NCBI GenBank assembly: GCA_963765585.1
Contig: CAVXXB010000010.1
Span: 214,734 to 278,733, forward strand
Source of the DNA: CAVXXB01 sp963765585
GTDB taxonomy: Bacteria > Calditrichota > Calditrichia > JAJRVZ01
Direction of reading: 5' to 3'
DNA: 64,000 bases
Below the pieces are notes generated by a model. It searched no databases and was not told where the DNA came from. It saw only the letters and a list, made by a program, of their open reading frames with translations. Positions 34,963-43,883 of the stretch are shown here, piece by piece; the stretch's first letter is position 1; each line of letters starts with the position of its first letter. The translations under genes were made by a program, and so were the position numbers.

Positions 34963-36981
34963 ATGCCAATGAAAGTTGCTTATTTATTAGTCACGATTAT
35001 CTTATGTTCCATCACCGTTTATGCTGAGAGTATGGATGGTGTAATATTCCCGGATGTATATTATTTCCAATCCGGGGATTCGGCAATATATGCTGATTCG
35101 GAATTTGATCATTCGTCATGGATTTCATTTGGCCCGAAAGAATTTCCCTATGATGATTGGGAAGGCCTGGGTTGGTTTCGCTTTGAAATACGGGTCGATA
35201 CGTCACTTCTTGATATTCCTCTGGGATTAACTGTTCAGCAGGTCGGCGCAGCGGAAATCTATCTGGATGGGCATAAGATTTATGAATATGGTAAGGTAGG
35301 CCGCTCGCTTGATGATGAGCAGGCATATTTAACAGAATGGTATCCCAAACCGCAGGTGGTCACTTTTAAGAAAAAAAACCATGACCAATTTGGATATGTA
35401 CATTATCTTTGTGCCGTGCGTTACTCCAGCTTTGTACTGGAATCCGCATTTAACTGGGGAGCAAGACCCACTTTAAATATTGAATTTCATGATTTGAATA
35501 AAATAGCCCTTGAACGAGCACAGATACGAAAAAAGGCGGTCGGACACCAAATGTTATTATTTAGTGCACTTTTTACATTTGGTCTGGTCCATATTTTATT
35601 CTTTATTTTTAATCGAAAGATAAAATCAAACTTGTCTTTTTCCGCTATTGCATTTTCGGCTGCTTTGCTTTCCTATCTGAGGTTTGAGAGTTATTTTATA
35701 ACGGATGCACAAGTGTACCTCTGGAGTCTGCGTATTTTCTTTACACTGGCTGTCTTCTTAAGTATATTTACGCTCCGTTTTACCTATTCCCTGTTTTATT
35801 TACATGCCCCACGGATTCTGCGGGTATTTTCTGGTATTGGTATTCTGATCATTATATTCACATGGATATGGCCGCTCAAACTGTGGTCATATGTATTTTT
35901 CTTTTTCGCTATCATTGGTGTGGAGGAATTACGGACAATTATAACTGTCTGGATCGGGAAGAAAAAATTACTTTATGAAGGAAGCAGAATTATATTGTTA
36001 GGATTTATTCCGTTTGCCCTGGTGGTTGTATATCAGGGATTGATAGGTTTGAATTTAGTGGCTGAGATGTGGGAATTTGTCGATTTTCCCACTGCTTTTT
36101 ATGCTATTTTGATTCTGGCCATTTCAATGTCAGTATCACTGTCACGGAATTTCGCACATATTAATACGGAACTCGAGAAGAAATTTATTGAAGTAAAAGA
36201 ACTATCGGAAAAAACGCTGCAACAGGAGTTGGAACGGGTTGAACTGGAAAAAGAAAATGAACGCAAAACCCAGGAATTAGAAGGCGCACGGGCACTCCAG
36301 TTATCCATGTTGCCTAAAACTGTCCCCCAGCTTGATAACTGTGATATTAGCGTTTTTATGCAAACAGCAACAGAGGTGGGGGGAGATTATTATGATTTTA
36401 AGATGGAAGGAAATGATTCTCTGACAATTGCCTTTGGAGATGCGACTGGTCATGGTATGCAATCAGGTTCTGTGGTGACCGCTTCCAAGGGGCTGTTTAA
36501 AGCATGGTCGCATCTGGCCGATCCGGATCAGGTGCTGCAAAAAATATCCGAATCATTAAAGCAAATGGGTTTTGGCAGGATGTATATGGCCATGATCATC
36601 GCAAAACTAAACGGGAGTTCCCTAATAATATCCGCTGCAGGAATGCCGGATCCGCTTATCTGGAGGAAGACAGCCGGAGATATTGAAGAGATAAGTTTAC
36701 AGGGAATGCCCCTTGGTACATTTTCAGGCTTTGCATATCAGAAAGAAGCTGTGGAATTAAATAGTGGCGATGTTGTGTTATTAATGAGTGATGGTCTTCC
36801 TGAATTATCAAATCCATCAGGGGAGCAATTGGGCCACGATGTGGTGAAAAATCTCTTCAAGGAAATTGCGGACAATCCGGCACAGGAAATTATTGATATT
36901 CTGCTAAAAAAAGCAAAGGATTGGTGTGAATCTGATTCCCCTGATGACGATTTAACCCTGATGACTCTAAAAATGAGATAA
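34963..36981 (+). CDS. seven-TM (7TMR-DISM-like) SpoIIE/PP2C phosphatase
   Basis: 672 residues. Signal peptide (about 1-22), then an extracytoplasmic beta-sandwich domain (about 25-175, with GLTVQQVGAAEIYLDGHKIY) like the DISM/jelly-roll sensor. Seven hydrophobic segments span about 195-400, followed by a coiled coil (about 405-445). The C-terminal SpoIIE PP2C domain has VGGDYYDF, FGDATGHG, AAGMPDPL, MSDGLPEL and DDDLTLMTL. It senses something outside and should dephosphorylate a STAS protein inside. It heads a likely operon with a membrane protein and rsgA (gaps 16 and 7 bases). ATG 34969 is an alternative start. Confidence 0.88.
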   Translation: MPMKVAYLLVTIILCSITVYAESMDGVIFPDVYYFQSGDSAIYADSEFDHSSWISFGPKEFPYDDWEGLGWFRFEIRVDTSLLDIPLGLTVQQVGAAEIYLDGHKIYEYGKVGRSLDDEQAYLTEWYPKPQVVTFKKKNHDQFGYVHYLCAVRYSSFVLESAFNWGARPTLNIEFHDLNKIALERAQIRKKAVGHQMLLFSALFTFGLVHILFFIFNRKIKSNLSFSAIAFSAALLSYLRFESYFITDAQVYLWSLRIFFTLAVFLSIFTLRFTYSLFYLHAPRILRVFSGIGILIIIFTWIWPLKLWSYVFFFFAIIGVEELRTIITVWIGKKKLLYEGSRIILLGFIPFALVVVYQGLIGLNLVAEMWEFVDFPTAFYAILILAISMSVSLSRNFAHINTELEKKFIEVKELSEKTLQQELERVELEKENERKTQELEGARALQLSMLPKTVPQLDNCDISVFMQTATEVGGDYYDFKMEGNDSLTIAFGDATGHGMQSGSVVTASKGLFKAWSHLADPDQVLQKISESLKQMGFGRMYMAMIIAKLNGSSLIISAAGMPDPLIWRKTAGDIEEISLQGMPLGTFSGFAYQKEAVELNSGDVVLLMSDGLPELSNPSGEQLGHDVVKNLFKEIADNPAQEIIDILLKKAKDWCESDSPDDDLTLMTLKMR

Positions 36982-36997
36982 AAAGAGGAGACGTTAA

Positions 36998-37660
36998 ATG
37001 TTCATAGGTCATTTCGCTACCGGGCTTGCAGCAAAAAAAGTAGCAAAAAAACCATCTCTGGGTACCTTGTTCATGGCCGCGCAATTTATAGATTTACTCT
37101 GGCCGGTGCTTTTATTACTTGGGTTGGAAAAAGTCATTGTTGATCCTGGCAATACAGTTGTAACTCCGTTAAATTTCACAGAGTATCCTATTTCTCATAG
37201 TATGATTGCGGTGCTGATTTGGGCCGTTCTTTTTGGTGGCATCTACTATTTGATAAAAAAAGATAAGGTCGCGTCTTTGTGGCTCGGCGCGCTGGTATTT
37301 GGCCATTGGGTGCTTGATTTGTTAACCCATCGGCCCGATCTGCCGATCATGCCGGACTCCGCAGGAACAAAAGTTGGCCTGGGATTATGGAATTCACTGG
37401 CAGGGACGCTAATTGTTGAACTTGGTTTGTTCGCTTTTGGAATTTACCTGTATTTGCGTGTAACAAAAGCCAAAAATAAAACAGGGACATATGCCTTCTG
37501 GGCAATGATCATATTTTTACTTATCATATACATGAGCAATATATTTGGCCCGCCACCTCCACCTGATACCTCTACACTCGGACTGGTTGGACTTTCGCAA
37601 TGGCTGCTGGTCATTTGGGCCTATTGGATAGATAGAAACAGAGAGAATAATACCGTATGA
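36998..37660 (+). CDS. polytopic membrane protein, metal-dependent-hydrolase-like
   Basis: 220 residues with about six membrane segments. The N-terminus MFIGHFATGLAAKKVA has a membrane-buried His. Asp90-type residues in QFIDLLWP, then HSMIAV and FGHWVLDLLTHRPDLP, give a His/Asp pattern like the YdjM/DUF457 membrane-bound hydrolase group. AAAGAGGAG precedes the ATG. It overlaps no neighbour and lies 7 bases before rsgA. Enzyme activity is not proven for this family. Confidence 0.65.
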   Translation: MFIGHFATGLAAKKVAKKPSLGTLFMAAQFIDLLWPVLLLLGLEKVIVDPGNTVVTPLNFTEYPISHSMIAVLIWAVLFGGIYYLIKKDKVASLWLGALVFGHWVLDLLTHRPDLPIMPDSAGTKVGLGLWNSLAGTLIVELGLFAFGIYLYLRVTKAKNKTGTYAFWAMIIFLLIIYMSNIFGPPPPPDTSTLGLVGLSQWLLVIWAYWIDRNRENNTV

Positions 37661-37667
37661 TAATTCG

Positions 37668-38777
37668 ATGACTAAAGAAAATCCGCAAAAAGTAAAATAC
37701 TCACTCGAAGATCTGGGCTGGGATGTGCATTTTGAAAACGCGTTCAAAGAATTCAAAAACACTCAGTTTACTCCTGGCCGTATCGCAATAGAGAATCGTG
37801 ATAATTATCAGGTCTTGAACCAGTATGGTGAGATGCCGGCAGAAGTTACGGGCAAATTTTTATATGGATCAGATGAGAATGGACGATTTCCCAAAGTGGG
37901 AGATTGGGTATTACTCACAGTAATTGCGGAAGAGGGCAAAGCAATTATCCATGAGATTCTGCCGCGGAAAACATTTATCTCACGCAAAATGGCCGGCACG
38001 AAATATGAAGAACAGGTCATGGCAACCAATTTGGATTACCTGTTTATCATCCATGGGATGGACCACGATGTAAATTACAAAAAGATTGAGCGCTATATTG
38101 CCATGGCAATTACCGGTAAATGTACCCCGATCATAATCCTAAATAAAGCAGATTTAATAGAGCCGGATTCGATAGATAAGGATGATATGAAACGAAGAAT
38201 GGGTAATCATCCGGTTATTTTAACCAGCACAAAATCAAACATTGGTTTTGATGAATTAATGCAAATTATTACAGTTGGTAAAACAATTGCCTTTGTCGGT
38301 CCGTCCGGTGTAGGAAAATCTTCTCTCATCAACTGTTTGCTGGGCAAACAGAGTCAATACACAAATGAGGTACGAGAAAAAGACGGTAGGGGACGCCATA
38401 CAACGACAAAAAGAGAAATGATCATGATGCCGGATGGTGGTATATTGGTCGATACGCCCGGCATTCGTGAACTGCATTTATGGGATTCAGAGGAAGGCCT
38501 GGAAGATACTTTTCAGGATTTTCAAAAGCTGGAGGAAAATTGTTTTTTTTCTGATTGCAGGCATGAATCAGAAAAGGGGTGTGCCGTACTGGCGGCTATT
38601 GAGTCAGGCGAAATATCATCAGAACGGCATATGAATTATTTGAAATTACAGAAAGAACAGGATTATCTGGAACAAAAACAAACCCAGCAATCCTACAATA
38701 AAAAAGGCAAGTTTAAGGAAACAAGCAAGATTATAAAAACCTTTTACAAAAACCATCCGAAATATAAAGGACGATAA
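37668..38777 (+). CDS. rsgA: ribosome small-subunit biogenesis GTPase RsgA
   Basis: 369 residues. An OB-fold N-domain is followed by a circularly permuted GTPase: G4 ILNKADLI comes before the P-loop GPSGVGKSSLIN, with DTPGIREL (G3) after. A C-terminal zinc knuckle (CFFSDCRHESEKGC) and a basic tail end the protein. All are hallmarks of RsgA/YjeQ, which checks late 30S subunit maturation. The ATG lies 7 bases after the upstream gene. Confidence 0.95.
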   Translation: MTKENPQKVKYSLEDLGWDVHFENAFKEFKNTQFTPGRIAIENRDNYQVLNQYGEMPAEVTGKFLYGSDENGRFPKVGDWVLLTVIAEEGKAIIHEILPRKTFISRKMAGTKYEEQVMATNLDYLFIIHGMDHDVNYKKIERYIAMAITGKCTPIIILNKADLIEPDSIDKDDMKRRMGNHPVILTSTKSNIGFDELMQIITVGKTIAFVGPSGVGKSSLINCLLGKQSQYTNEVREKDGRGRHTTTKREMIMMPDGGILVDTPGIRELHLWDSEEGLEDTFQDFQKLEENCFFSDCRHESEKGCAVLAAIESGEISSERHMNYLKLQKEQDYLEQKQTQQSYNKKGKFKETSKIIKTFYKNHPKYKGR

Positions 38778-38818
38778 AAATAACAATTGCAGCATCATAT
38801 ATTTGATTCGTCCCGTAG

Positions 38819-39521
38819 GGACACGGCATGCCGTGTCCCAAAAATGCTCATTAAAACCGGGATGGAATTGTTTGGTGAGATATCATCGTGCATTTTAATG
38901 GATTAATTTCCTCCTACATTGGTTTGGAGAGGACACGGCATGCCGTGTCCCAAAAATGATCATTAAAACCGGGATGGAATTGTTTGGTGAGATATCATCG
39001 TGCATTTTAATGAATTAATTTCCTCCTACATTAGTATGGAGAGGACACGGCATGCCGTGTCCCAAAAATGATCATAAAAACCGGGATGGAATTGTATGGT
39101 TGGAGATCGTTGTGCATTATTATGGATTAATTTCCGCATACAATCGTATGGAGAGGACACGGCATGCCGTGTCCCAAAAATGACCATTAAAACTCGCGCA
39201 TAATGAAATTTCTTATTGGTTAGGAGTATCGTTGTGTATATTATGGATTAATTTCCGCCTACAATCGTATGGAGAGGACACGGCATGCCGTGTCCCAAAA
39301 ATGATCATTAAAACTGGCCTGGATTTTTATGGTGGGAGATCCATTGTGTCATATATATATGGATTAATTTCCGACTTAATCGTTGGAGAGGACACGGCAT
39401 GCCGTGTCCCAAAAATGATCATAAAAACCGGGATGGAATTGTATGGTTGGAGATCGTTGTGCATTATTATGGGTTAATTTCCGCATACAATCGTATGGAG
39501 AGGACACGGCATGCCGTGTCC
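38819..39521. repeat. array of seven identical 20-bp palindromes, 112-bp period
   Basis: GGACACGGCATGCCGTGTCC (perfect palindrome) occurs at 38819, 38931, 39043, 39155, 39276, 39390 and 39502, with spacings 112, 112, 112, 121, 114, 112. The spacers of about 92-101 bases are related to each other (AAAATGATCATTAAAACCGG, then GATTAATTTCC...). Only the first palindrome has the left extension CGTAGG and only the last has the right extension CTACG. This suggests the array grew inside one longer palindrome. Confidence 0.9.
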
Positions 39522-39562
39522 CTACGCATGTTAAATGAATTCTTATTAAATAATGTCTATTA

Positions 39563-40534
39563 ATGTCATTCCGTTTTATTTTTTATTCCGATACCCACCT
39601 GGGATTTGATTTTCCATTGACAAGAAAATCAAAACGTGTTCGTCGTGGAATTGATTTTTTTGACAATTTCCACAGGATATATCAATACGCGTTGGATAAT
39701 AATATCAATACGCTTGTTCATGGCGGGGATTTGTTTTATCGCAGTAAGATTCCGGACAAACTTGTCAATCATGTATATTTAATTTTGCATGAATATGCGG
39801 CCAGGGGTGTGAAAACATACATTGTACCCGGAAACCATGAAAGATCACGTTTACCGGCATCCTTAATAATGCAGGATCCCAATATCTGTGTATTCACAAA
39901 ACCACAAAACTATGTCATTGAGAGCCCGCTGGGCAGAATTTGTTTTTGCGGTTTTCCCTTTGAAACAGGGGATATCCGTTCTAAATTTAATGATCTTATT
40001 TCAGCAACAAATTGGAAAAATGCCGATGCCGATCTGAATATATTATGTCTGCATCAGGCAATAGATGGCGCCAGTGTCGGACCAAAAAATTATATTTTTC
40101 GAAACCAGCCGGATGTAATTGATATTAATGATATCTCCGCAGAGTTTGCCCTGGTGTTATGTGGGCACATTCACCGGCGACAAATACTAAACAGCCAGAA
40201 GGGTACACCGGTCGTGTTTGCCGGTTCCGTAGAGCGAACCTCATTTGCAGAAAAAGAAGAGCCAAAAGGATTCTATGATATTAACTTCAAATCAATATCC
40301 GGACCCCCTGGTATTTCATTTATTAAGTTACCAACCCGGCCGATGATTGATATAAATGCAAACAGTTCATTCACAGAGGGTGGCCTGTATGAGTCATTTA
40401 GAGAACGTGTTGCTAAGTTACCGTCCAATGCTATAATCCGTATTGATTTGGATGATACAATCTCCATTGATGAGCTGCGGAAATTGATACCGGATTCCAT
40501 CATTTTGTACCAGCGGCGAACGAATTTTATCTGA
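39563..40534 (+). CDS. Mre11/SbcD-like metallophosphoesterase (DNA repair exonuclease)
   Basis: 323 residues. Calcineurin-like motifs in order: SDTHLG, HGGDLFYRSKIP, PGNHERSR, LHQAIDG and CGHIHRRQ. PGNHERSR and the spacing resemble SbcD/Mre11 nucleases, but no SbcC/Rad50 ATPase gene follows. The C-terminus (about 260-323) is a short capping domain. It lies directly after the palindrome array; SbcCD-type nucleases cut hairpins formed by long palindromes, so the neighbourhood is suggestive only. Confidence 0.82.
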   Translation: MSFRFIFYSDTHLGFDFPLTRKSKRVRRGIDFFDNFHRIYQYALDNNINTLVHGGDLFYRSKIPDKLVNHVYLILHEYAARGVKTYIVPGNHERSRLPASLIMQDPNICVFTKPQNYVIESPLGRICFCGFPFETGDIRSKFNDLISATNWKNADADLNILCLHQAIDGASVGPKNYIFRNQPDVIDINDISAEFALVLCGHIHRRQILNSQKGTPVVFAGSVERTSFAEKEEPKGFYDINFKSISGPPGISFIKLPTRPMIDINANSSFTEGGLYESFRERVAKLPSNAIIRIDLDDTISIDELRKLIPDSIILYQRRTNFI

Positions 40535-40626
40535 ACATGTAAAACTTCAATTAAAGAGACAGTTGAGATAGAGTGATAATAATATTAGATTATCAGGCAA
40601 ATATTTTAAATCAGGAGTGAAACATC

Positions 40627-41748
40627 ATGTCAAAATTAATTGGTGTGCTAACCGCCGGTGGAGATTCACCGGGATTAAATGCTGCGATCCGGGGAATCGG
40701 AAAAGCGGCTATTGTAGATTTTGACATGCAGGTTATCGGATTCCATGACGGTTTTCGTGGTCTGATGGAAAATCGGTCTATGAGATTAGACAAGACCGGC
40801 TTATCCGGAATATTAACCAAAGGTGGCACGATTCTGGGTACCAGCCGTGACAAACCACATCGCATGTCGGTTGGCGGAAAAACACTAGATATGACGGATG
40901 TGATTGTTGATAATTACCATCGGCATCATTTGGAGTCATTGGTGTGTTTGGGCGGCGGTGGCACACAAAAAAATGCATTGCGATTATTACAAAAGGGGCT
41001 AAAAATACTGACATTACCAAAAACGATTGACAACGATATAGCAATGACCGATACGACATTTGGCTTTGATACCTCACTGGGAATTGCCACTGAGGCGATA
41101 GACCGTCTGCACAGCACGGCGCATAGCCACCATCGCATTATTGTAGTGGAAATTATGGGACATAAAGTGGGCTGGCTGGCACTGGGTGCCGGGTTGGCCG
41201 GTGGCGCAGATGTTATTTTAATTCCAGAAATCCCATATGATGCGGAAATTGTAGCGGAAGCTATTACCAGAAGAAGCCGGGGCGGCAAAAGGTTTAGTAT
41301 TGTTGCTGTGGCAGAGGGTGCCATATCCAAAAAGGATTTTGCGCGTCAACAAAAATCCGAATCAGATAAAAAGTCCGGCAATAAGGAATCCGAAGAAAAG
41401 AAAAAGAAGGCGGCGGAAGCTAATCATATGCATGGAAGCACAATGCATTTGGCGGAAACCCTGGAGAAATTGACCGGATTAGAAGCAAGGGTGACCATTT
41501 TAGGACATTTGCAGCGGGGTGGCACACCATCCGCTGCTGACCGTATTCTGGCAACGCGTTTGGGTACAGCATGCGCAAAATTGATTCATGAGGACGTCTC
41601 TGGAGTAATGATTGCCGCCAGGGGTGATGGAACCGCGGCGGTACCGTTAGAAGATGTGGCCGGAAAGGTAAAATATATACCACTGGACCATCCCTGGGTC
41701 GATAGCGCCAGGAGGGTTGGCACTTGTTTAGGAGATGAGCTGAAGTAA
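40627..41748 (+). CDS. pfkA: 6-phosphofructokinase (ATP or mixed type)
   Basis: 373 residues. Phosphorylates fructose 6-phosphate. Motifs: TAGGDSPGLNAAIR, GGGGTQKNA, PKTIDNDI, MGHKVGWLA and GHLQRGGTPSAADR. The usual GGDG is GGGG, so the metal-site Asp is missing. Gly at the next site favours ATP, while the Lys of PKTIDND is a PPi-type or group III feature. A Lys/Glu/Ser-rich insert (about 236-270) interrupts the C-terminal domain. GTGAAACATC precedes ATG 40627, with AGGAG further up. Cytoplasmic, glycolytic. Confidence 0.9.
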   Translation: MSKLIGVLTAGGDSPGLNAAIRGIGKAAIVDFDMQVIGFHDGFRGLMENRSMRLDKTGLSGILTKGGTILGTSRDKPHRMSVGGKTLDMTDVIVDNYHRHHLESLVCLGGGGTQKNALRLLQKGLKILTLPKTIDNDIAMTDTTFGFDTSLGIATEAIDRLHSTAHSHHRIIVVEIMGHKVGWLALGAGLAGGADVILIPEIPYDAEIVAEAITRRSRGGKRFSIVAVAEGAISKKDFARQQKSESDKKSGNKESEEKKKKAAEANHMHGSTMHLAETLEKLTGLEARVTILGHLQRGGTPSAADRILATRLGTACAKLIHEDVSGVMIAARGDGTAAVPLEDVAGKVKYIPLDHPWVDSARRVGTCLGDELK

Positions 41749-41765
41749 CAGATAAAGTGGTTTGA

Positions 41766-41940
41766 CTTAAGCTGGGTGGCGATGATTATATATCAAAACC
41801 ATTCGAAAAGATTAAATTATTAGCACGGGTAGAAGCACTTTTACGGTGTACACCCGACTATCGACCGGAAACGGCCGGAGAGAATTTGCAATTCGGTGAT
41901 ATTGCTATCGATCTACGGCTTCCTTTGCCACCAGTATAGA
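41766..41940 (+). pseudogene. remnant of an OmpR-type response regulator
   Basis: After a TGA the frame reads LKLGGDDYISKPFEKIKLL, then ARVEALLRCTPDYR and LQFGDIAIDL. This is the end of a receiver domain (with the conserved KP) plus the first strand of a Trans_reg_C domain. No start codon, phosphorylation Asp or DNA-binding helix remains. Its 3' end runs into the convergent peptidase gene at 41905. A decayed or deletion-truncated gene. Confidence 0.65.
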
Positions 41941-43035
41941 AATCGCTTTGGAACGCACATAAGATTCAGACATATATACAAATCCGTTAAACTTGCTGTT
42001 TAGCACGCCCCAGGAATTTTTGGTCTTATAGTATTTGGTGCCGTTCTGATCTTTTGCCAGTCCAATAATATGCATAAGATGATCGTCTTTTGAAGTATAG
42101 TTGTCAAAAGATTGCTGACGTATCGCCTGGTCTACAACAATTTCGGTTTCCGGGTACTTACAGATACTGTCCTGTTCAGCTTTGCTTCGAAGGTCCCATG
42201 GTTTTTCCGGTAAAATCGCTACGCCGAGTTTGTGCTTGAATGTTTTTTCGCTCACATCACCATCAAAACCAACGGAATAACCATTTTTCAGAGCGTTATC
42301 AATAATCGCCATGAATTCATCCAACGGGACATTCAGATAGGAATTATGGGCCCAGTTGTCCGGTATGATCAGGCTACATTCTGAATCAAAAGGATGGTGA
42401 GAGTACGATGTAATTTCGATATAATCATCGGGATTAAAATCATAGGCATCTGCAAATGAAACTGGTGTAAATTCACGATTTGCATATTTGAAGTTTGCCG
42501 GTTTTGGTCCCAAATAAATATCGAGCATGGATTCGACCAGTTTTGGCCAGGCCGGACTGAACTTGCGTGAACGGTTCTTTATTATCGCATCCATTGAGGC
42601 CTTCAAAACGGCATCCAACTCACTGTGATTATGCACAACATCACCTTTTTGCATTCCAGGATAGATCTCTTCCGGAACGATACCATTTTTTTTCACCCCG
42701 CGCAGAACGTCGCCAAATAAACTTCCGGGTCCGATGTTCCCATTTCCATGGAGGCGAACATACATCTGTGCTTTTTCTGCATAATTATTACGAACAAAGT
42801 ACATTTCTGAGACGTCAAGCGTATCACTACTTTTCCTGATAATTTCAGTTTCAATAAATGAGGTGCCGGCAAAACTCCAGCAGGTTCCGGTATGCGCCTG
42901 GTTTTTTACGGGGGAAGTGGGCACTTCATAAATCATATTAAAGTAAAATCCATTGCTGGTATCCGGATCAGCTGCCAGGGCAAATGATGTCAGAAGTCCG
43001 GAAAGCAAAATAATACATAATTTTCGATATGTCAT
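41905..43035 (-). CDS. exported papain-like (C1/bleomycin hydrolase-like) cysteine peptidase
   Basis: 376 residues. Signal peptide to about 22 (ALAAD), then VKNQAHTGTCWSFAGTSF with nucleophile Cys52 and the oxyanion Gln, DDHLMHIIG with the catalytic His, and KNSWGVL with the Asn. The central insertion is like aminopeptidase C/bleomycin hydrolase (C1B), but with an export signal these act in the periplasm. GAGGAATTT is the ribosome site. Monocistronic; its end overlaps a response-regulator remnant on the other strand. Confidence 0.88.
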   Translation of the reverse strand: MTYRKLCIILLSGLLTSFALAADPDTSNGFYFNMIYEVPTSPVKNQAHTGTCWSFAGTSFIETEIIRKSSDTLDVSEMYFVRNNYAEKAQMYVRLHGNGNIGPGSLFGDVLRGVKKNGIVPEEIYPGMQKGDVVHNHSELDAVLKASMDAIIKNRSRKFSPAWPKLVESMLDIYLGPKPANFKYANREFTPVSFADAYDFNPDDYIEITSYSHHPFDSECSLIIPDNWAHNSYLNVPLDEFMAIIDNALKNGYSVGFDGDVSEKTFKHKLGVAILPEKPWDLRSKAEQDSICKYPETEIVVDQAIRQQSFDNYTSKDDHLMHIIGLAKDQNGTKYYKTKNSWGVLNSKFNGFVYMSESYVRSKAISILVAKEAVDR

Positions 43036-43883
43036 TTCAGAAATTCCTCCGCTCTTTGTTTACAACTGCCGTTATCCGTTATTGATTTGTCATATTGTAT
43101 GAAATTTCACATAGACAAATATGATGATATTTCCATATTATTGCAAGTTCTTAGAAATAAATCAGATTGATTGCATTTGAAGATAAAAATTTTTAGTATG
43201 AACGATTCAGGATGCAGGATGCAGGATGCAGGATACAAGATACAGGATGCAAGATGCTGGCCAAATCATGGATGATTTGGTCCCGATAGGTCGACCGGAG
43301 GGAGACGTTTTTATCGGGGATGCTCGGTTCTCGGTACTGGGCACTCGCTTCTTATTTACGGATGCGTATTGTTAGATTGGATTCAAATAATTCTGGAAGA
43401 CTGGAATAAAAATACTTTGTTAATTTTGGATTAAATAGTCATCCCGCAGGGATCTTCCCGTATTGTCTGCACAAATTGACCTGTTCTTGGATTCAGTGCC
43501 CACACAACGGGAGGGTTTCCGCGAAATGACAGACTTGTGATTTTGGACTAAATAGTCATCCCAAAGGGATCTTCCCGTATTGCCTGTACAAATTGACCTG
43601 TTGTTGGATTCAGTGCCCACACAGCGGTAGGGTTTCTGAGTGACCCGTTTGACAGGTCGAAATGACAGTTGTTGATTTTGGATTTTGGAGTTTGGATTAA
43701 ATAGTTATCCCGCGGGATCTTTCTGCGGTGAGGGCAGTGGCCATCATTTTCTTGGGAAGAAACGTGCTGAGATTGCGGTAAGATCTCTTCGAGATGACAA
43801 ACATCGATTTTAGATTTTAGATTTTGGAGTTTGGATTTTGGATTTATTTTCGTGACATTATTTAATTTACTACGAGGCGTGAT
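43036..43883. repeat. 848-bp repeat-rich gap
   Basis: AGGATGC heptamers (43206-43260), CTCGGTA-type heptamers (about 43322-43348), a 117-bp direct duplication (43423 and 43540), and TTTTGGA/TTTAGAT words near 43800-43840. No gene is seen. Confidence 0.65.
43423..43670. repeat. dispersed repeat, two tandem copies
   Basis: Two copies about 117 bases apart (starts 43423 and 43540) share ATTTTGGA(T/C)TAAATAGTC, GGGATCTTCCCGTATTG, AAATTGACCTGTT and GGATTCAGTGCCCACACA. A third copy in inverse orientation lies at about 60868-61020. Confidence 0.75.

Noticed and set aside
39232..39477. 81-residue ORF inside the palindrome array
   Set aside because: It only translates the repeat unit (ACRVPKMIIKTG twice), without ribosome site or homology.
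38819..39521. CRISPR array
   Set aside because: Spacers are about 92-101 bases, similar to each other, and the repeat is a perfect palindrome; no cas genes are present.
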